From Liopterus haemorrhoidalis (Eukaryota; Arthropoda; Insecta; Coleoptera; Dytiscidae), in assembly GCA_963971575.1 (NCBI GenBank), contig OZ020616.1:24198713-24262712 (forward strand): 64,000 nt of DNA, read 5' to 3'. Below the pieces are notes generated by a model, which saw only the letters and a program-made list of their open reading frames with translations, was not told the DNA's origin and did not search any database. Every line of letters starts with the position of its first letter. Position 1 is the first letter of the stretch. Position numbers and translations under genes: made by a program. Below are positions 33,064 to 43,754 of the stretch, piece by piece.

Positions 33064-33067
<4 letters not shown>

Positions 33068-34880
33068 CTGGCCGACGTTGTCAAGCCATGTACATGCAAC
33101 AGACAACCACAGACCCACCGAATCTAATGGGATTTCAGGAGTATATGTATCAAAAATAGAAAGAGCGTACTTTGCACTCCTGGAGCAACCTTCAAGGGGT
33201 AACGAATTATGAAAAAAACATTTTTGCTATATTTGATAACCGGTATTAAACCCCATACATGTTTACGTCGTAATCAGGTCATTTGTGTATAATTTGTATA
33301 TGCTGACGACGTACTCAATCCCGTACAGTGTTGTCGGTATTTACATCGTTTCTGTAAACAAATATCCTCATGTTGACCTTCATTTGACGATTGTCTAGCG
33401 ATAGTAATAAAATTTACGTATATTTCAATATGACATAATTTTTATTTTAGGATTAATAGTTCATTTATAAGGTTTCTCGGTTAATCTAATGTTTACTATT
33501 GACATTCAATGAATGTCCATAACAATTAATAGTATTTAAAAATTTATATGAGGCTAAAAAATTTCATTTTTGATCGGTTGCAGTGGTAATAATAAAATTA
33601 TTTTTTTACTTGCATTCCGCTACATCCTCAGAACTGTCTCTGTACTTCCTATGATTCTTTTCACTTACGAATTTTTAAAATTATTTAACTTGAACTTCGA
33701 AACTATTTTTCAAGAATGAAAGTGAATCTAATTTTTCTATTTCTTGATACGTTTTCCATTTACCATGTACGCCATAAAAAATTATAGTATAATAAAACAA
33801 TGATTCAAAACATTTTACTGTACGACCAACACAGAGCGTGTCATAATAGTTTTTTTTTATATATATAATAGTAATTTTATTTATGGGTGCTCCAACATCT
33901 AGGTTATTAGCACCCTGTTACACTAAGGAATTTCATATTTAAATTTACCACTGACCAACCGTCTTTTTTATTTAAACACGATGTCTTAGTAATTTGGGGA
34001 AAAAATTATGATAACCCGAGTCTGCCCAAAGAATCGAATGGTAGTATTGAAATTTTCCGGAACAAACCGGATGTACTGGATATCAAGGACAACTTTGATT
34101 TTTTAAATAGTAACGTATGCCGAGTTGGGTGTCTTTGGAGCTTTTGAAAAGAAATATCCATTACTTAAAGATTTTTTTAATATATTTTACGCTTTAACCT
34201 CTTAATCCGTGAATAAACAAACACATTTTTATTTTTGTAAAATCATTTAAAAGATTTTCGCCAAAAAGTGTTAGTTTCCCACCTTATCTCCTAGAGAGGT
34301 TGATCTAAAAATCTGAAAAAATTTCCATTATGTACATTGTTGAAAACCGGATTAGTTCAACAAGAATTTTTTATCTGATAAGTTTTTCGAAAATATCGAT
34401 TTTTTGTGTCGTTGAAAAATGTAATTATTTAAATTTTTTTTATTGTGATATCAAAAGAAAGTTCTTAAATAATTACACAGGTCCGGGGCCCTGATAAAAT
34501 AGGGTTCCTAAAATGGTCTGCCATAAAATTTAAATTAACATAATATTTTCGAAAAACGGATTACATTTGTTATTGAATAATTACGGAATAACATTCTTGA
34601 ATGAAAATATATATTCACAGAAAAAATATTTTGTTTGTAGTGATATAAAATATTTTTTTCACTGTCCGTTACAAAACAGATCACAGAAATAATATTGTTC
34701 TAAAACGGGAATGTAATCAAATAAATATATAACACCCAGCAATGATGAAAAGTTAAATACGTAAGATCCACAGATGCAAAAGTTTAATCTTAACAATTTA
34801 CATATAAATGAAAGAATTGTATTAATGGTTTATCAGTCAGAGAGTTGAACTGTTAATGAGAGCGGCCCAAGTTCCTAAAG
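33064..34880. other. AT-rich, no gene recognised
   Basis: No coding, LTR or transposase signature found. There are several homopolymer runs and short direct repeats. Confidence 0.5.
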
Positions 34881-34889
34881 ATGCGCGCG

Positions 34890-34975
34890 GGTGGCCAAAA
34901 TATGTTATGGGGATCAAAATAAGTTAGGGGGCCCAAAATATGTTAGGGGTCCCAAAATATGTTAAGGGGCCCAAC
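34890..34975. repeat. 22-bp tandem repeat, four copies
   Basis: Four imperfect units of (G/C)CCAAAATATGTTAGGGG, each 19-23 bases long, e.g. near 34,895, 34,916, 34,937 and 34,957. Confidence 0.7.
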
Positions 34976-35094
34976 TATAAAATCTTACCCAGGACCAGAA
35001 AAAAGGTAGTTACGGCACTGTTTATCACTATTAAGAATGTGCTATTTTATTTGTAAATATTTCACTACTATAAATGTTTTTTGTTAATTTCAAA

Positions 35095-36000
35095 AAAGAT
35101 ATACACTACCTTAGTCATAAATACAAAAAAACCATAACAGTATTAGCGATAATTTCGCCATGCATTAAAAAAATAATTAATTTAGTCAAAAACATCAAAA
35201 CTGCAATATTTTTCAGAAACGAATTCTGATTCAAAAATTACTCTTGACCGTATCCGGTTAAGAACTATGTACATTACTTAGAATTTGTTTCAGTTTTTTT
35301 AGTTTAACCCCTTTCGATTAAAGGGGAAAACTTTCTACGAGGAAATATGGCTACAGCTATAGTCCCGATAAAATCCTTAGAACCTTCCATTAAATTTAAA
35401 TAATTTACTTAAAGTCCTAACATTTTTTTCTACATTTGCTTTGTCTTCAAGTCTTCAGTAGATTAATAAGAAATATATTATATAAGGCTTCATTTATTTA
35501 TATTTATCAGTATTTATAAATGGCATAATTTTTCTCAATTTCATAAACGTATTTCTCACTATTAACAATGTGTTATTTGTTTTTCATTATTTTCAAGTAT
35601 TTCATTACTAAAAATGATTTATTCCTCTTTGATACCTTAAAAATAAAAGGTTGAATCACAACGTATAATAGTATAATAGTGTGGTGTTAAAAACTCGGTC
35701 CTCAGCTGTTAATTTTTTTTTTTTATATATATATTTTTAAATTCAAAAAAAGGCACACTATCTTAGCCATAAATACAAACAATCCATACATTATTATCTA
35801 TAATTTAGCCACGAATTAAAAAAATAATTAATTTTGTCAAAAACACAAATACTGCAATAATTTTCAAAAACGCAATCTGGTCAAAAAATCCTCTCGTACG
35901 TTCCCGGTTCACATCAATGTAAATTACTTATAATATTTACAGATTTTTAGTTTAACCCCGTTGGGTAAAAGGGGGCGGGAAAAGATCTTTTTTAGCACAT
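35095..36000. repeat. Diverged duplication, period about 655 bp
   Basis: 35,100-35,340 and 35,755-36,000 align: both run from CACTA(C/T)CTTAG(T/C)CATAAATA through AAAAAAATAATTAATTT to TTTAGTTTAACCCC and a G-rich run. A third, partial copy of the last section is at 36,125-36,235. It is non-coding, possibly old satellite or a duplicated MITE. Confidence 0.7.
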
Positions 36001-36660
36001 TTTTGGGTAAATTCGTATTAAAAAAAAAACGAATTTTTAAAAACTACTTTTCGTTCCCTAATTTACTTCCAAAAGGCTTTCTTTTGACACCACACAATAA
36101 ATTTTTAAAAAATAATTGAAAAAACTTATTAAAAAATCCCGTAAAACTATTCGGGTTCCCATCAATGTTCATTATGGAGATTTTTTTCAGAATTTTAGTT
36201 CAACCCCTCTGAGAGATAAAGTGGGGGACAAAAATTTCTTGGCATATTTTTGGAAAATATCCCATAAAAAAAAAAGATTTTTCAAAAATAAAACTTTGCT
36301 TATTGATCCACAAATTAAAAGGTTTCATTTGTTATGCCATTCATAATTTTTAAAAAAATATTTTTTTTATTTTTTATTAAATACATAATTGTTTATATTT
36401 ATCTCGGGATGTATTGAACTCTTAGTATTTTTCCTATATGTGGGACAAAGAGTTGAATAAGCATGTCAAATTTGAACTTTCTATTTTAAGCCGTTTGGCT
36501 ACAATTTCTATCCTACAGACAAACACATGAGTGACGTTATAAGTGTTTTTTGGAGGTCATATCTACCCTAAAAAAGGAAAACGGATCGAAATGATGACAA
36601 ACATAAAAGAATAGCACTGCGTGTTACTATATTAAAGGAAAATAAAAATTATTTAAAATA
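36000..36660. other. AT-rich, no gene recognised
   Basis: Includes the partial third copy noted above. The short open frame at 36,116-36,346 is repeat sequence with no family match. Confidence 0.5.
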
Positions 36661-36667
36661 ATTTAAT

Positions 36668-36800
36668 TTTTATGTTTATTTATTTATTTATTTGGATTTA
36701 AGGGCTGTGAACAGGTGCATATCATCCACAACTACAACTTCTGATACATAATTTACATCGAAAAATGTTTACAAGTGTTTACTTTTACCTTAATCCATTC
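36668..36800 (-). mobile_element. Possible CR1-like 3' tail fragment
   Basis: A (TTTA)n run is followed by GGGCTGTGAACAGG, then CATCCACAACTACAACTTC. The same layout ((ATTT)n, then GTTGTAAACGGGA and CAACTACATTA) occurs at 21,661-21,735 at the end of the CR1-like element. It may be a solo 3' end of a related family. Confidence 0.35.
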
Positions 36801-36934
36801 AAATTTTAAATATTAACCGTTTCGACTAGAATATTTTTGTACATTAGGTAATATAAAGCTTAATTTAGTCTAAAATAACAAAGATTGTGTAGGTGTCGTG
36901 AGTATATATAATATGTGATAGCCATATTACTTTT

Positions 36935-37273
36935 ACAGACCCGGTATGTATCTTGACAGACCCAAACAGTGTTGCCAAGTTTCGGGTCTGTGAAGGTATA
37001 TAGTGTATAGCGGGTCTGTATAAGTCGTATGGATTACAAATATTTTATACAAGCCCGACACGCGCACCATCTTCACAGAAATTTCGTGAACTAAATTTGT
37101 ATAAAAAAACACGTTCTACCGCTTTCCCAGACCCACCTGAAACTCATTGCTAAAGTTTGTTTGAGGCCTAATTCGTACTTCTAGCATAGAAAACGTTGTC
37201 AGACCCGATGCCGGGTCTGAGCTTGTCACTTTTGGTCTGGTAACGCCTGCAGAGTATAGCGAGTTGGGTCTGT
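36935..37273. mobile_element. MITE-like element, ACAGACCC...GGGTCTGT ends
   Basis: 339 bases bounded by ACAGACCC and GGGTCTGT, with further internal copies of GGGTCTGT and CAGACCC in both orientations. It has no coding capacity. It is followed by TATAAG and an (AT)n run. Confidence 0.45.
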
Positions 37274-37345
37274 ATAAGCGGTGAAACAAATATATATATA
37301 TATATATATATATAAATATGTATATAATATGTATATATATATAAT

Positions 37346-37795
37346 ATGTCTAACAGTATCAAAAAAGTGCTTAGATTGGATAACCTCATAATAGCTGATA
37401 AACCCTTAAAGAAACTTTCAGTTATTAATACCAAATTAAAACAGAAGATTGACCACTTATCGGTTAAAAACACTATTTACCTGTTAAACTGTTCTTGTGA
37501 ACAAGTATATGTGGGAAGTTCAATCCAAAAACTTAGAAATAGGATCACACAACATAAATCAGATTGCCGGGTCAATCCTCAGAAATGTACCTTAGCTACG
37601 CATGTAGCTTCCACTAATCATGTTGTGGATTTCGAGAATCCTAAGGTGTTGGATAGATTTCCCAACGATTCAAAAAGATTTTTTTATGAAATGTGTTACA
37701 TTAACCACTTCCATAATGTATTAAATGCCAGAACTGATACGGAAAGCTTACATGACATTTACTCGTTTTTGTTAACTTTTAAAAATGTCAGGTGA
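37346..37795 (+). CDS. Penelope-like GIY-YIG endonuclease, 5'-truncated element
   Basis: An open frame of 149 codons immediately after an (AT)n run. It has NTIYLLNCSCEQVYVGSSIQ (the I-Y and Y-V-G halves of the nuclease signature), then KLRNRITQHKSDC, TLATHVASTNHVVDFENP and RFFYEMCYINHF, which hold the conserved R, H and E positions. It ends at a stop at 37,793-37,795. The linker and RT upstream are missing, so the element was truncated at its 5' end. This domain is the best-preserved PLE piece in the window and shows no frame break, but without RT it cannot move itself. Confidence 0.8.
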   Translation: MSNSIKKVLRLDNLIIADKPLKKLSVINTKLKQKIDHLSVKNTIYLLNCSCEQVYVGSSIQKLRNRITQHKSDCRVNPQKCTLATHVASTNHVVDFENPKVLDRFPNDSKRFFYEMCYINHFHNVLNARTDTESLHDIYSFLLTFKNVR

Positions 37796-38577
37796 ATTTT
37801 TGGTGCAGTTCTTCCATTTTTACATTTAGTGGGTTATCTCCATCCTTGTTTTGCTACCTTTCTCTAAATTATTTTTCTAATGTACTTTTTTACGCTTTAT
37901 ACTTTTCTCCTCGTAGGAGTTTTACTTGTTTACATCTACTAGATGTCAAACAATTCATATTTTCCCGGGGTTAGAAGTAGGGAGTTTTCTTCTTGTTACC
38001 GGCAATACCACAATGCCTTGCGTATCGGGTCATGTGACTCAGTAACTAAAATGTCGTCATATCTGCCTTAACAACTTTAACTTGTTTTCTTCAATTTTTG
38101 ATGTATTCAAGTGTTTCTTAACAACTCAATTACTGTTTTGGACACCATGGGTCTAGTTTCACTTACTTTTATAACATCTTGGCGACTTGCTTAACTATTT
38201 CGGTAAGAAATTGTACAGTTTGTGTTTGCTTTTGTGACCGGTTCCTTTTGTTATAGAAATCCTTGAAAAAGTTTATGAAGAATAAACGAAATATTGGATC
38301 AATTATAAAATAATTGCATTATCCTTCGCTTCTCTTCTTTTTCCCAAATAATTTCCTATGATAGTGCCTCAACAGAAGATCAAAAATTCTCCGTGCTGGT
38401 ATATATATATACACGAATAATTATTATAATAAAACAATTTTTCTTGATATTCGTCAATATATTAAAATCAAAATACACAATTTACATTGGAGACGTTTCG
38501 TGTGCAAAAGTATATTGGACTTATCTACTATGGACATTATCCAGTAGATGCGTTTTTATTTTTGAAAAATTCATGCT
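37796..38577. other. PLE 3' UTR and AT-rich sequence
   Basis: Follows the PLE endonuclease with no recognisable gene. No hammerhead core is found here. A short (AT)n run is at about 38,400. Confidence 0.45.
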
Positions 38578-38652
38578 ATAACCGGGATACGAATCCGAGC
38601 CCTCCTGGTCTATCACGAGAGTCAGTGCAACGCTACACTAACCACTACGTCA
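38578..38652 (-). ncRNA. tRNA-derived SINE head (A and B boxes)
   Basis: On the minus strand the A-box region reads TAGTGGTTAGTGTAG (38,647-38,633) and the B box GGATTCGTATCCCGG (38,596-38,582), spaced as in a tRNA. The acceptor and anticodon stems pair poorly, so it is a tRNA-like SINE promoter and not a working tRNA gene. The sequence to about 38,400 may be the SINE body. Confidence 0.65.
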
Positions 38653-38944
38653 TGGTGACCGGCAAATAAAATATAAACTGTTCGGGAGACAACGAATAGA
38701 TCACGCACTTGATCAAGGAGCTGCGAACGCCGTTAAAGACCACAATTTAAAGGTGAAGAAAAAATAGAGATATTTTGTGTTGATGAAATAACTTGAGTGG
38801 ACTGTATTTAAATTGTTTTTTTAATGCAGAAAAATATACAGATATATTTTTTGTTCAAAAATGTCACTTGTAATTGTTTTGTTTATACATACATAATATA
38901 TTTAAAAATCAAAAAAGAAAAACAGTTACTAAGTTACTGAACAT
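38653..38944. other. Probable 3' LTR of the second BEL fragment
   Basis: On the minus strand, purine-rich GGCGGGGAAGTA (near 38,956-38,945) is followed by TGTTCAGTAACTTAG, which looks like a polypurine tract and an LTR start. No partner LTR is in the window, so the extent is unknown. Confidence 0.4.
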
Positions 38945-40235
38945 ACTTCCCCGCCTTGGAAGGGTCCGTTTCAAAATTAAATTGATTTGAATTCAACTTA
39001 TTAAAAAGCACTAACTGGAAGTGGACAGAGTTTATTAATAGATCGCTTGTAGACTCCGGTGCTAGTATTGACCGTTGCGACGCGGACTAGATTGTCTTCA
39101 CCAGGATGAACCTCGATGATGCGACCGAGTTTCTACTTCAACGGAGGTTGATTTTCTTCTTTCGGAAGAACCAATATTCCAATATCAAGCGGCGTTTTGT
39201 TTAACCATTTTCTGCGATGTTGGAGTTCCGATAAATATTCTCTGGACCATCTTGACCAAAATTCGTCTTGAAGTTGTTGAAGATAGTGAAAATTTATGCC
39301 TTGTGTTGAATTTAATTCCATGTTTTCTGGCATTGCCGAGGTAATTTTTCTTCCAATCAAGAAATGAGATGGCATGAGCGGTTCCAGATCGTTTGGACTG
39401 GTTGACATTGGAGATATGGGGCGCGAGTTAAGGATACATTCTATTCCTGTTAACACCGCCACAAACTCTTCATATGTCAGACATGTTTGAAGCAATATGC
39501 GTTTTAAATGAAATTTAACGCTTTTGACCCCTGCCTCCCAAATTCCACCAAAATGTGAAGAAAATGCTGGTATAAATTTCCAAGAAATTCCTTGGTTAAC
39601 TAAATTGTTATGTCATTTGCGTTTGTGTTTAAAAATTTTGACATTTCTTTACTGGCCCCTAGATAATTTGTTCCATTATCCGAAAACATACATGACGGTT
39701 TACCTCTCCATATTTCACGGAGAGGTAAATCGATTAAGAGTAGCAAGAAATGACTTGGTAGTCAAATCGGTCACTGCCTCCAAGTGAATTGCCTTGGTAG
39801 CAAGACACACAAACACGCATATATAGCATTTCATACGTTTAATACCACGACCTTTTGAAGGTCTGACATCAAAAGGACCTGTATAGTCTGTTCCTGTAAA
39901 CTGGAACGGAAATGAACGTTTTACGCGGGTAGATGATAAATTACCCATAAATTGAGTGAGTGATTTTGGATCAGTTTTAAAGCATGTTAAACAACTGTGA
40001 ACGATTTTCCTAGATAAGTTTCTGCCATTAACTACCTAAAATCTTTCTTGTATTGCAGATAACAGTAATTGTGGACCTGCGTGATAAAGTTTTCTATGCT
40101 CATGTTCAAAGATTAATTTTGTTAAATTGTGTTTGGCTGATAAAAGCAATTGATGCTGATTGTCATAGCTTAGTGCGGACTTTTGTAATCGTCCACCGAC
40201 TCTTAAAAAACCTTCGCTGTCTAAATTGAAAATAT
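38945..40235 (-). pseudogene. Second BEL/Pao fragment: integrase and DUF5641-like tail
   Basis: A minus-strand BEL remnant distinct from that at 3-10 kb. From 40,230 it reads FLRVGGRLQKSALSYDNQHQ, then the zinc domain with CLTCFKTDP near 39,985. The core begins MGNLSSTRVKRSFPFQFTG and TDYTGPFDVRPSKG (39,948-39,715), with a conserved VCLATKAIHLE. After a broken stretch, IECILNSRPISPMSTSPNDL and FLIGRKITS lead to WLNKTPLDIG (ending 39,133), and the DUF5641-like tail ends near 39,010 with LCPLPVSAF. It is interrupted at 40,235 by an (AAT)n tail from another element. Confidence 0.82.
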
Positions 40236-40800
40236 TATTATTATTATTATTATTTTTCTTTTTTTTTTATAAATAATCACCGACTTAGTCCGGGGCTTAC
40301 AACCGTACGGACCAAAGTCAAGTACCGGCTGCTTTCCTAAATTGTTCCTCGTCTAGTCTAGTATAGTGTGGTGGTATGTTATATTAACGAGGGCGGAGAT
40401 TGTAGCGTTTCTGCTTTTGTGTTGTGTCGGGTTGTTGTGTTTGTTCTTCTGATGCTTCAGAAGTCGGTTTTCGGTTTCTGGTTTTGGGTTGTGTTGTTCT
40501 GTGTAGGTTTTGTGTGTTTTGTGATGGTGGAACGTCTTGTTCCGTGTGGTTGGACTCTTGTGACTGCAGTTGTGTAGGTTGTGTATGTGCCATTTGTTCG
40601 TCTTGTGCGGATATAGGGTGCTGCGATATGTGTTCTATATTGTGTAGAGCTATTCTCGGTGGATGTTGTGTGAAAGGTGTAATGTCGTGTGCTATGTTTA
40701 GGAACTTATTATTATTATTATTATTATGGGGTTTGTCAGGTCTTGACAAGCGTCCACTAATCTCACACTTCAGCAACCTTTTGAGCCGCGTCATACTAGA
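40236..40800 (-). other. 3' end of an unidentified retroelement, tail of (AAT)n
   Basis: A minus-strand open frame (40,794-40,384) rich in Gln, Thr, Asn and Pro ends QKRYNLRPR and a stop. The motif RYNLRPR is seen near the C-termini of various retroelement proteins, but I cannot assign this one. Downstream a GC-rich 3' region (CCCCGGACTAAGTCGGTG) runs into A-rich then (AAT)n sequence at 40,235-40,275, a plausible non-LTR tail inserted in the BEL fragment. Confidence 0.35.
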
Positions 40801-41076
40801 CTAGTGGAGCTAAATACACACGACTGCATCCCAAACCCTGGCGATATGCAGCCGCGGAAATTACGCCAGATCCAGTGCCCGCACAATGCGGAGCGACCCG
40901 AGCAGCACTGCTTTCTGCATCCTGCAGATCAGAGAGTTGGCAGAAGATCTACAGGCGGGAATGGACTCGATTTTCCTTCGATAGGAGGCTTTCATGCCAC
41001 CCAAAACACCAACTATCAGGACTACAAGCTTAACTATTATTATTATTATTTTGGGGTTTGTCAGGTCTTGTTTGTC

Positions 41077-41078
<2 letters not shown>
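40728..41078. repeat. Direct repeat of an (ATT)n-GGGGTTTGTCAGGTCTTG block
   Basis: The block occurs at about 40,712-40,752 and again at 41,033-41,072, in each case (ATT)n followed by GGGGTTTGTCAGGTCTTG. On the minus strand each is a 3' end with an (AAT)n tail. The 230 bases between have no recognised gene. This looks like two short 3' ends of one non-LTR or SINE family. Confidence 0.6.
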
Positions 41079-41147
<69 letters not shown>

Positions 41148-41155
41148 TTTATTAA
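41073..41155. repeat. (ATT)n microsatellite
   Basis: Long pure run. It is the tail of the minus-strand CR1/Jockey-like element that begins at 62.5 kb. Confidence 0.95.
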
Positions 41156-41288
41156 ATACAATAGAACAAGAGCAGAGCTTGTGTGTTCCATAATAGCACA
41201 GAGAAAATAACGAAAATAATAATTACAAAAAAAAAAAACAAAATACATTATTGGTTTACAAAAGTTGCACATCACTGAAAATCGTTTG

Positions 41289-41977
41289 TTAACACAGGTA
41301 AATGTCCAGTTTATTTTTAAAATTGTTGATCGAGGTAGCATCGATGACATAGTTCGGCAATGTATTCCACATATCAAACACTTTAGTGAAAAAGTTAGCA
41401 CGCACACACTTGGTAAAAGATTCTTTCTTCAGTTTAAATCTATGTCCATGCAATCTGTTATTGTTATTTAAGATAAATATTGACGATACATCACAAGAAA
41501 ACGAATTGGACACAAGTCGATACATAGTTATTAAGTCACCGCGAACACGTCGATCCACTAACTTGATGAGCTTTAATTCACGTAATCGGGCTTCATATGA
41601 TGACTTACTATGCCCATATGGAATTCGGGTTGCCCTGCGTTGCACATTTTCAATAATAAGTTTAATTTCTTTCGTCAAATATGGTGACCAAATGGCAAAA
41701 CCAAATTCCAGATGAGGACGAACATACATTTTGTACAGAGAGCAGAACAAAGTAGGAGATGGACGATAGAAAGATTTCTTTATTAAGAATATCATTGAAT
41801 TTGGTTTCTTTGCACATTTTAGCACATGTCTGGACTATTTTAGGTTTGAAGTGATCGTTATTCCAAGATCGACTTGTTCCGAAACAGATTTAATTTGTTG
41901 TCCATTTATTTGGTACTGAATTAGTGGATTATTCGACCCAATATGAAGTTCAATCGTTTTCTCTGGATTTAAAGGTA
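41289..41977 (-). pseudogene. CR1/Jockey-like RT C-terminus (piece 4)
   Basis: NLPLNPEKTIELHIGS, then, in the next frame, KMYVRPHLEFGFAIWSPY and VQRRATRIPYG, then FFTKVFDMWNTLPN before the stop at 41,289. These are the thumb and C-terminal blocks of a CR1/Jockey-type RT. A frameshift near 41,830 separates the two frames. The 3' UTR is about 130 bases long before the (AAT)n tail. Confidence 0.85.
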
Positions 41978-42199
41978 AGTTACCTTGATGCCAACAGGAG
42001 AATCCCACAAGATAAGATGTCACACGAAACCCTTTGCTGACCAATCATATTATAATCTTGCAAACATGTGTAAAATGATAAAGGTCATGTTAACTTTGTT
42101 AGTTAAGTTTTGTAGTTTTTAAGTTAGTTAAGAATCTGAATAGCTTGTAACAACTTCGCTTAAAAATAAATTACTTTTTAAAAAATCAACTGGTGATTT
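41978..42199 (+). repeat. Errantivirus 5' LTR
   Basis: 222 bases, starting AGTTACCTTGATGCC and matching 49,530-49,751 with three differences. Twelve bases (AGGAAAGTTAAT) lie between the end of the match and the primer site. They may be the real LTR end, lost from the other copy, or leader. Confidence 0.92.
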
Positions 42200-42211
42200 A
42201 GGAAAGTTAAT

Positions 42212-42229
42212 TGGCGCAGTCGACTAGGA
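42212..42229 (+). other. Errantivirus primer-binding site
   Basis: TGGCGCAGTCGACTAGGA. It starts with TGG and shares the TGGCGCAGTCG core of Gypsy-family primer sites. Confidence 0.8.
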
Positions 42230-42512
42230 TTTGGTCAACGGTATTAACGAACATAATATCGTTTCGTTTTAACGATTTATTGACCAACCGAATTACAGTT
42301 TCCAAGTTTTAAATTGTGAACACTTATCGCGAAACGTTAAGTGAAAGACTTAGTGAAGTTAAACGAACAATCCTCCAGTTGTGACGACAGCCAAGACGTC
42401 TCCGAGCGTACATCGTAGACAACGGCACCAAGTTCCAGTGAACCGCTCACCAGGATCCCGTCCATGGAGAAAAGACTACTCTACACGCTGATATTTGCAC
42501 TGTGAGTAACTT

Positions 42513-43754
42513 ATGTCTTTTAGAGGCCCTAGAGAAATTAATAGTTCAGATTCTGACTCCGATCGTGAAGATCGTATAACAAAAATTAGTAACAAAGATA
42601 AATTTTTCAAAAGAAAAAACTTAAATAAAACTAGCAAAATGAATACCTCAACACCCGTGAACGTTGTACCCCTTTTCCCAATCTTGAAAAAGGAGTACAT
42701 TAACATGATTCCCGAGTTCAAAGGTGAACGCGAGCTTTTACCCAGGTTCATAGAAATTAGTGAAAAATTAGTAACAAAATTCTATAATACAATTGATATT
42801 AATGACTTTCAGAACGAATATCTGATGTCAAGTATCTTAGCCAAAATTAAGGGTGAAGCCGCAATCAATATTTCTAGTTGTGTGATTACCAATTGGTCAT
42901 CACTTAAAGATGCGTTACTTAATACATACGCAGACAAAAGAGACATGTACACGTTAAATATTGAAATGTCGGAATTAAAACAAACGTATAACGAGTCTGT
43001 CTTTGATTTCTTTAATAAGCTGCAACACTTGTTAAATTTACAAATTTCGCATATAACGACACATGCTAATGCTCAAGAAGCAATTTACCTGTGTCAATAT
43101 TTTAGAAACTTTGCACTAAGAATTTTATTGAGGGGTTTGAAGGACCCCATTGGTCAACTGATGCGTACAAAGAACCCGCTTGATTTGAATTCAGCCTTGA
43201 ACATGCTAACAAATGACTTCCAGTTCGAGTCTGGGTCAAAACCAAACAAGCCTCTAATACAAACCAAAATCGGTAATAGATCTAACTTTAATAATAATAA
43301 ACCAAATTTAGTAAAACCTATGCAGTCCTCAAACAGTTTTTATAAACCGTATTCTGCACCCAACAACTCAGCATACAAAAACAATTATCAAAATTCACAA
43401 CCAAATAAATTTATCCCTCCTAACCTAAATAACAGAACACAAGTCTTTAACAAACCCAGTCAACCAAAACCCACTCCGATGAGCATAACATCCAATAGAA
43501 CCTTCCAACCAAGACCTGGCCCATCCAGACAAATACAAAGACCAGTAAGACAAGATTTTATTTCCGAAGAGTTATTTAACATTGACGAAAATACGACCGA
43601 ATATGCAATTGATCCTAATTTCGAGGAATCTGTCAATACTCTTGAAAATCCGTCTGACTATTCGGAAAATGTCTCCTATGGTTCTGAAGACCAAAATTCT
43701 GAAAATCATTTTTTAGAGGTAGATGCCTCGATTCAAGATCTGTACCTAGAATAG
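42513..43754 (+). CDS. gag: Errantivirus gag, intact frame
   Basis: 413 codons from the ATG at 42,513, which is preceded by a splice-donor-like GTGAGT at 42,502. The N-terminus is acidic and serine-rich. The middle (residues about 60-240) is a helical capsid-like region with FKGERELLPRFIEISEKLV and LKDALLNTYADKRDMYTLN. The C-terminal third is rich in Asn, Pro and Gln with basic residues and no zinc knuckle, as is usual for errantivirus gag. The end overlaps pol in the -1 frame; a slippery heptamer lies at 43,709-43,715. This is the only unbroken gene in the provirus. Confidence 0.88.
   Translation: MSFRGPREINSSDSDSDREDRITKISNKDKFFKRKNLNKTSKMNTSTPVNVVPLFPILKKEYINMIPEFKGERELLPRFIEISEKLVTKFYNTIDINDFQNEYLMSSILAKIKGEAAINISSCVITNWSSLKDALLNTYADKRDMYTLNIEMSELKQTYNESVFDFFNKLQHLLNLQISHITTHANAQEAIYLCQYFRNFALRILLRGLKDPIGQLMRTKNPLDLNSALNMLTNDFQFESGSKPNKPLIQTKIGNRSNFNNNKPNLVKPMQSSNSFYKPYSAPNNSAYKNNYQNSQPNKFIPPNLNNRTQVFNKPSQPKPTPMSITSNRTFQPRPGPSRQIQRPVRQDFISEELFNIDENTTEYAIDPNFEESVNTLENPSDYSENVSYGSEDQNSENHFLEVDASIQDLYLE
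43709..43715 (+). promoter_or_regulatory. -1 ribosomal frameshift site, U UUU UUA
   Basis: In the gag frame the codons are CAT TTT TTA GAG, so T TTT TTA is in the X XXY YYZ phase. A one-base slip back enters the pol frame, which is open from 43,703 and leads to the protease. Known errantiviruses make Gag-Pol by -1 frameshifting. A downstream pseudoknot was not tested. Confidence 0.7.

Noticed and set aside
38578..38652. Functional tRNA gene
   Set aside because: A and B boxes are good, but acceptor and anticodon stems do not pair; better explained as a SINE.
40368..40804. Plus-strand Cys/Val-rich frames
   Set aside because: Antisense of the minus-strand Gln/Asn/Thr-rich frame; composition is explained by that strand.
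41030..41407. 125-codon minus-strand frame with poly-Ile
   Set aside because: Reads through the (ATT)n tail; the informative part is the 3' UTR of the CR1/Jockey-like element.
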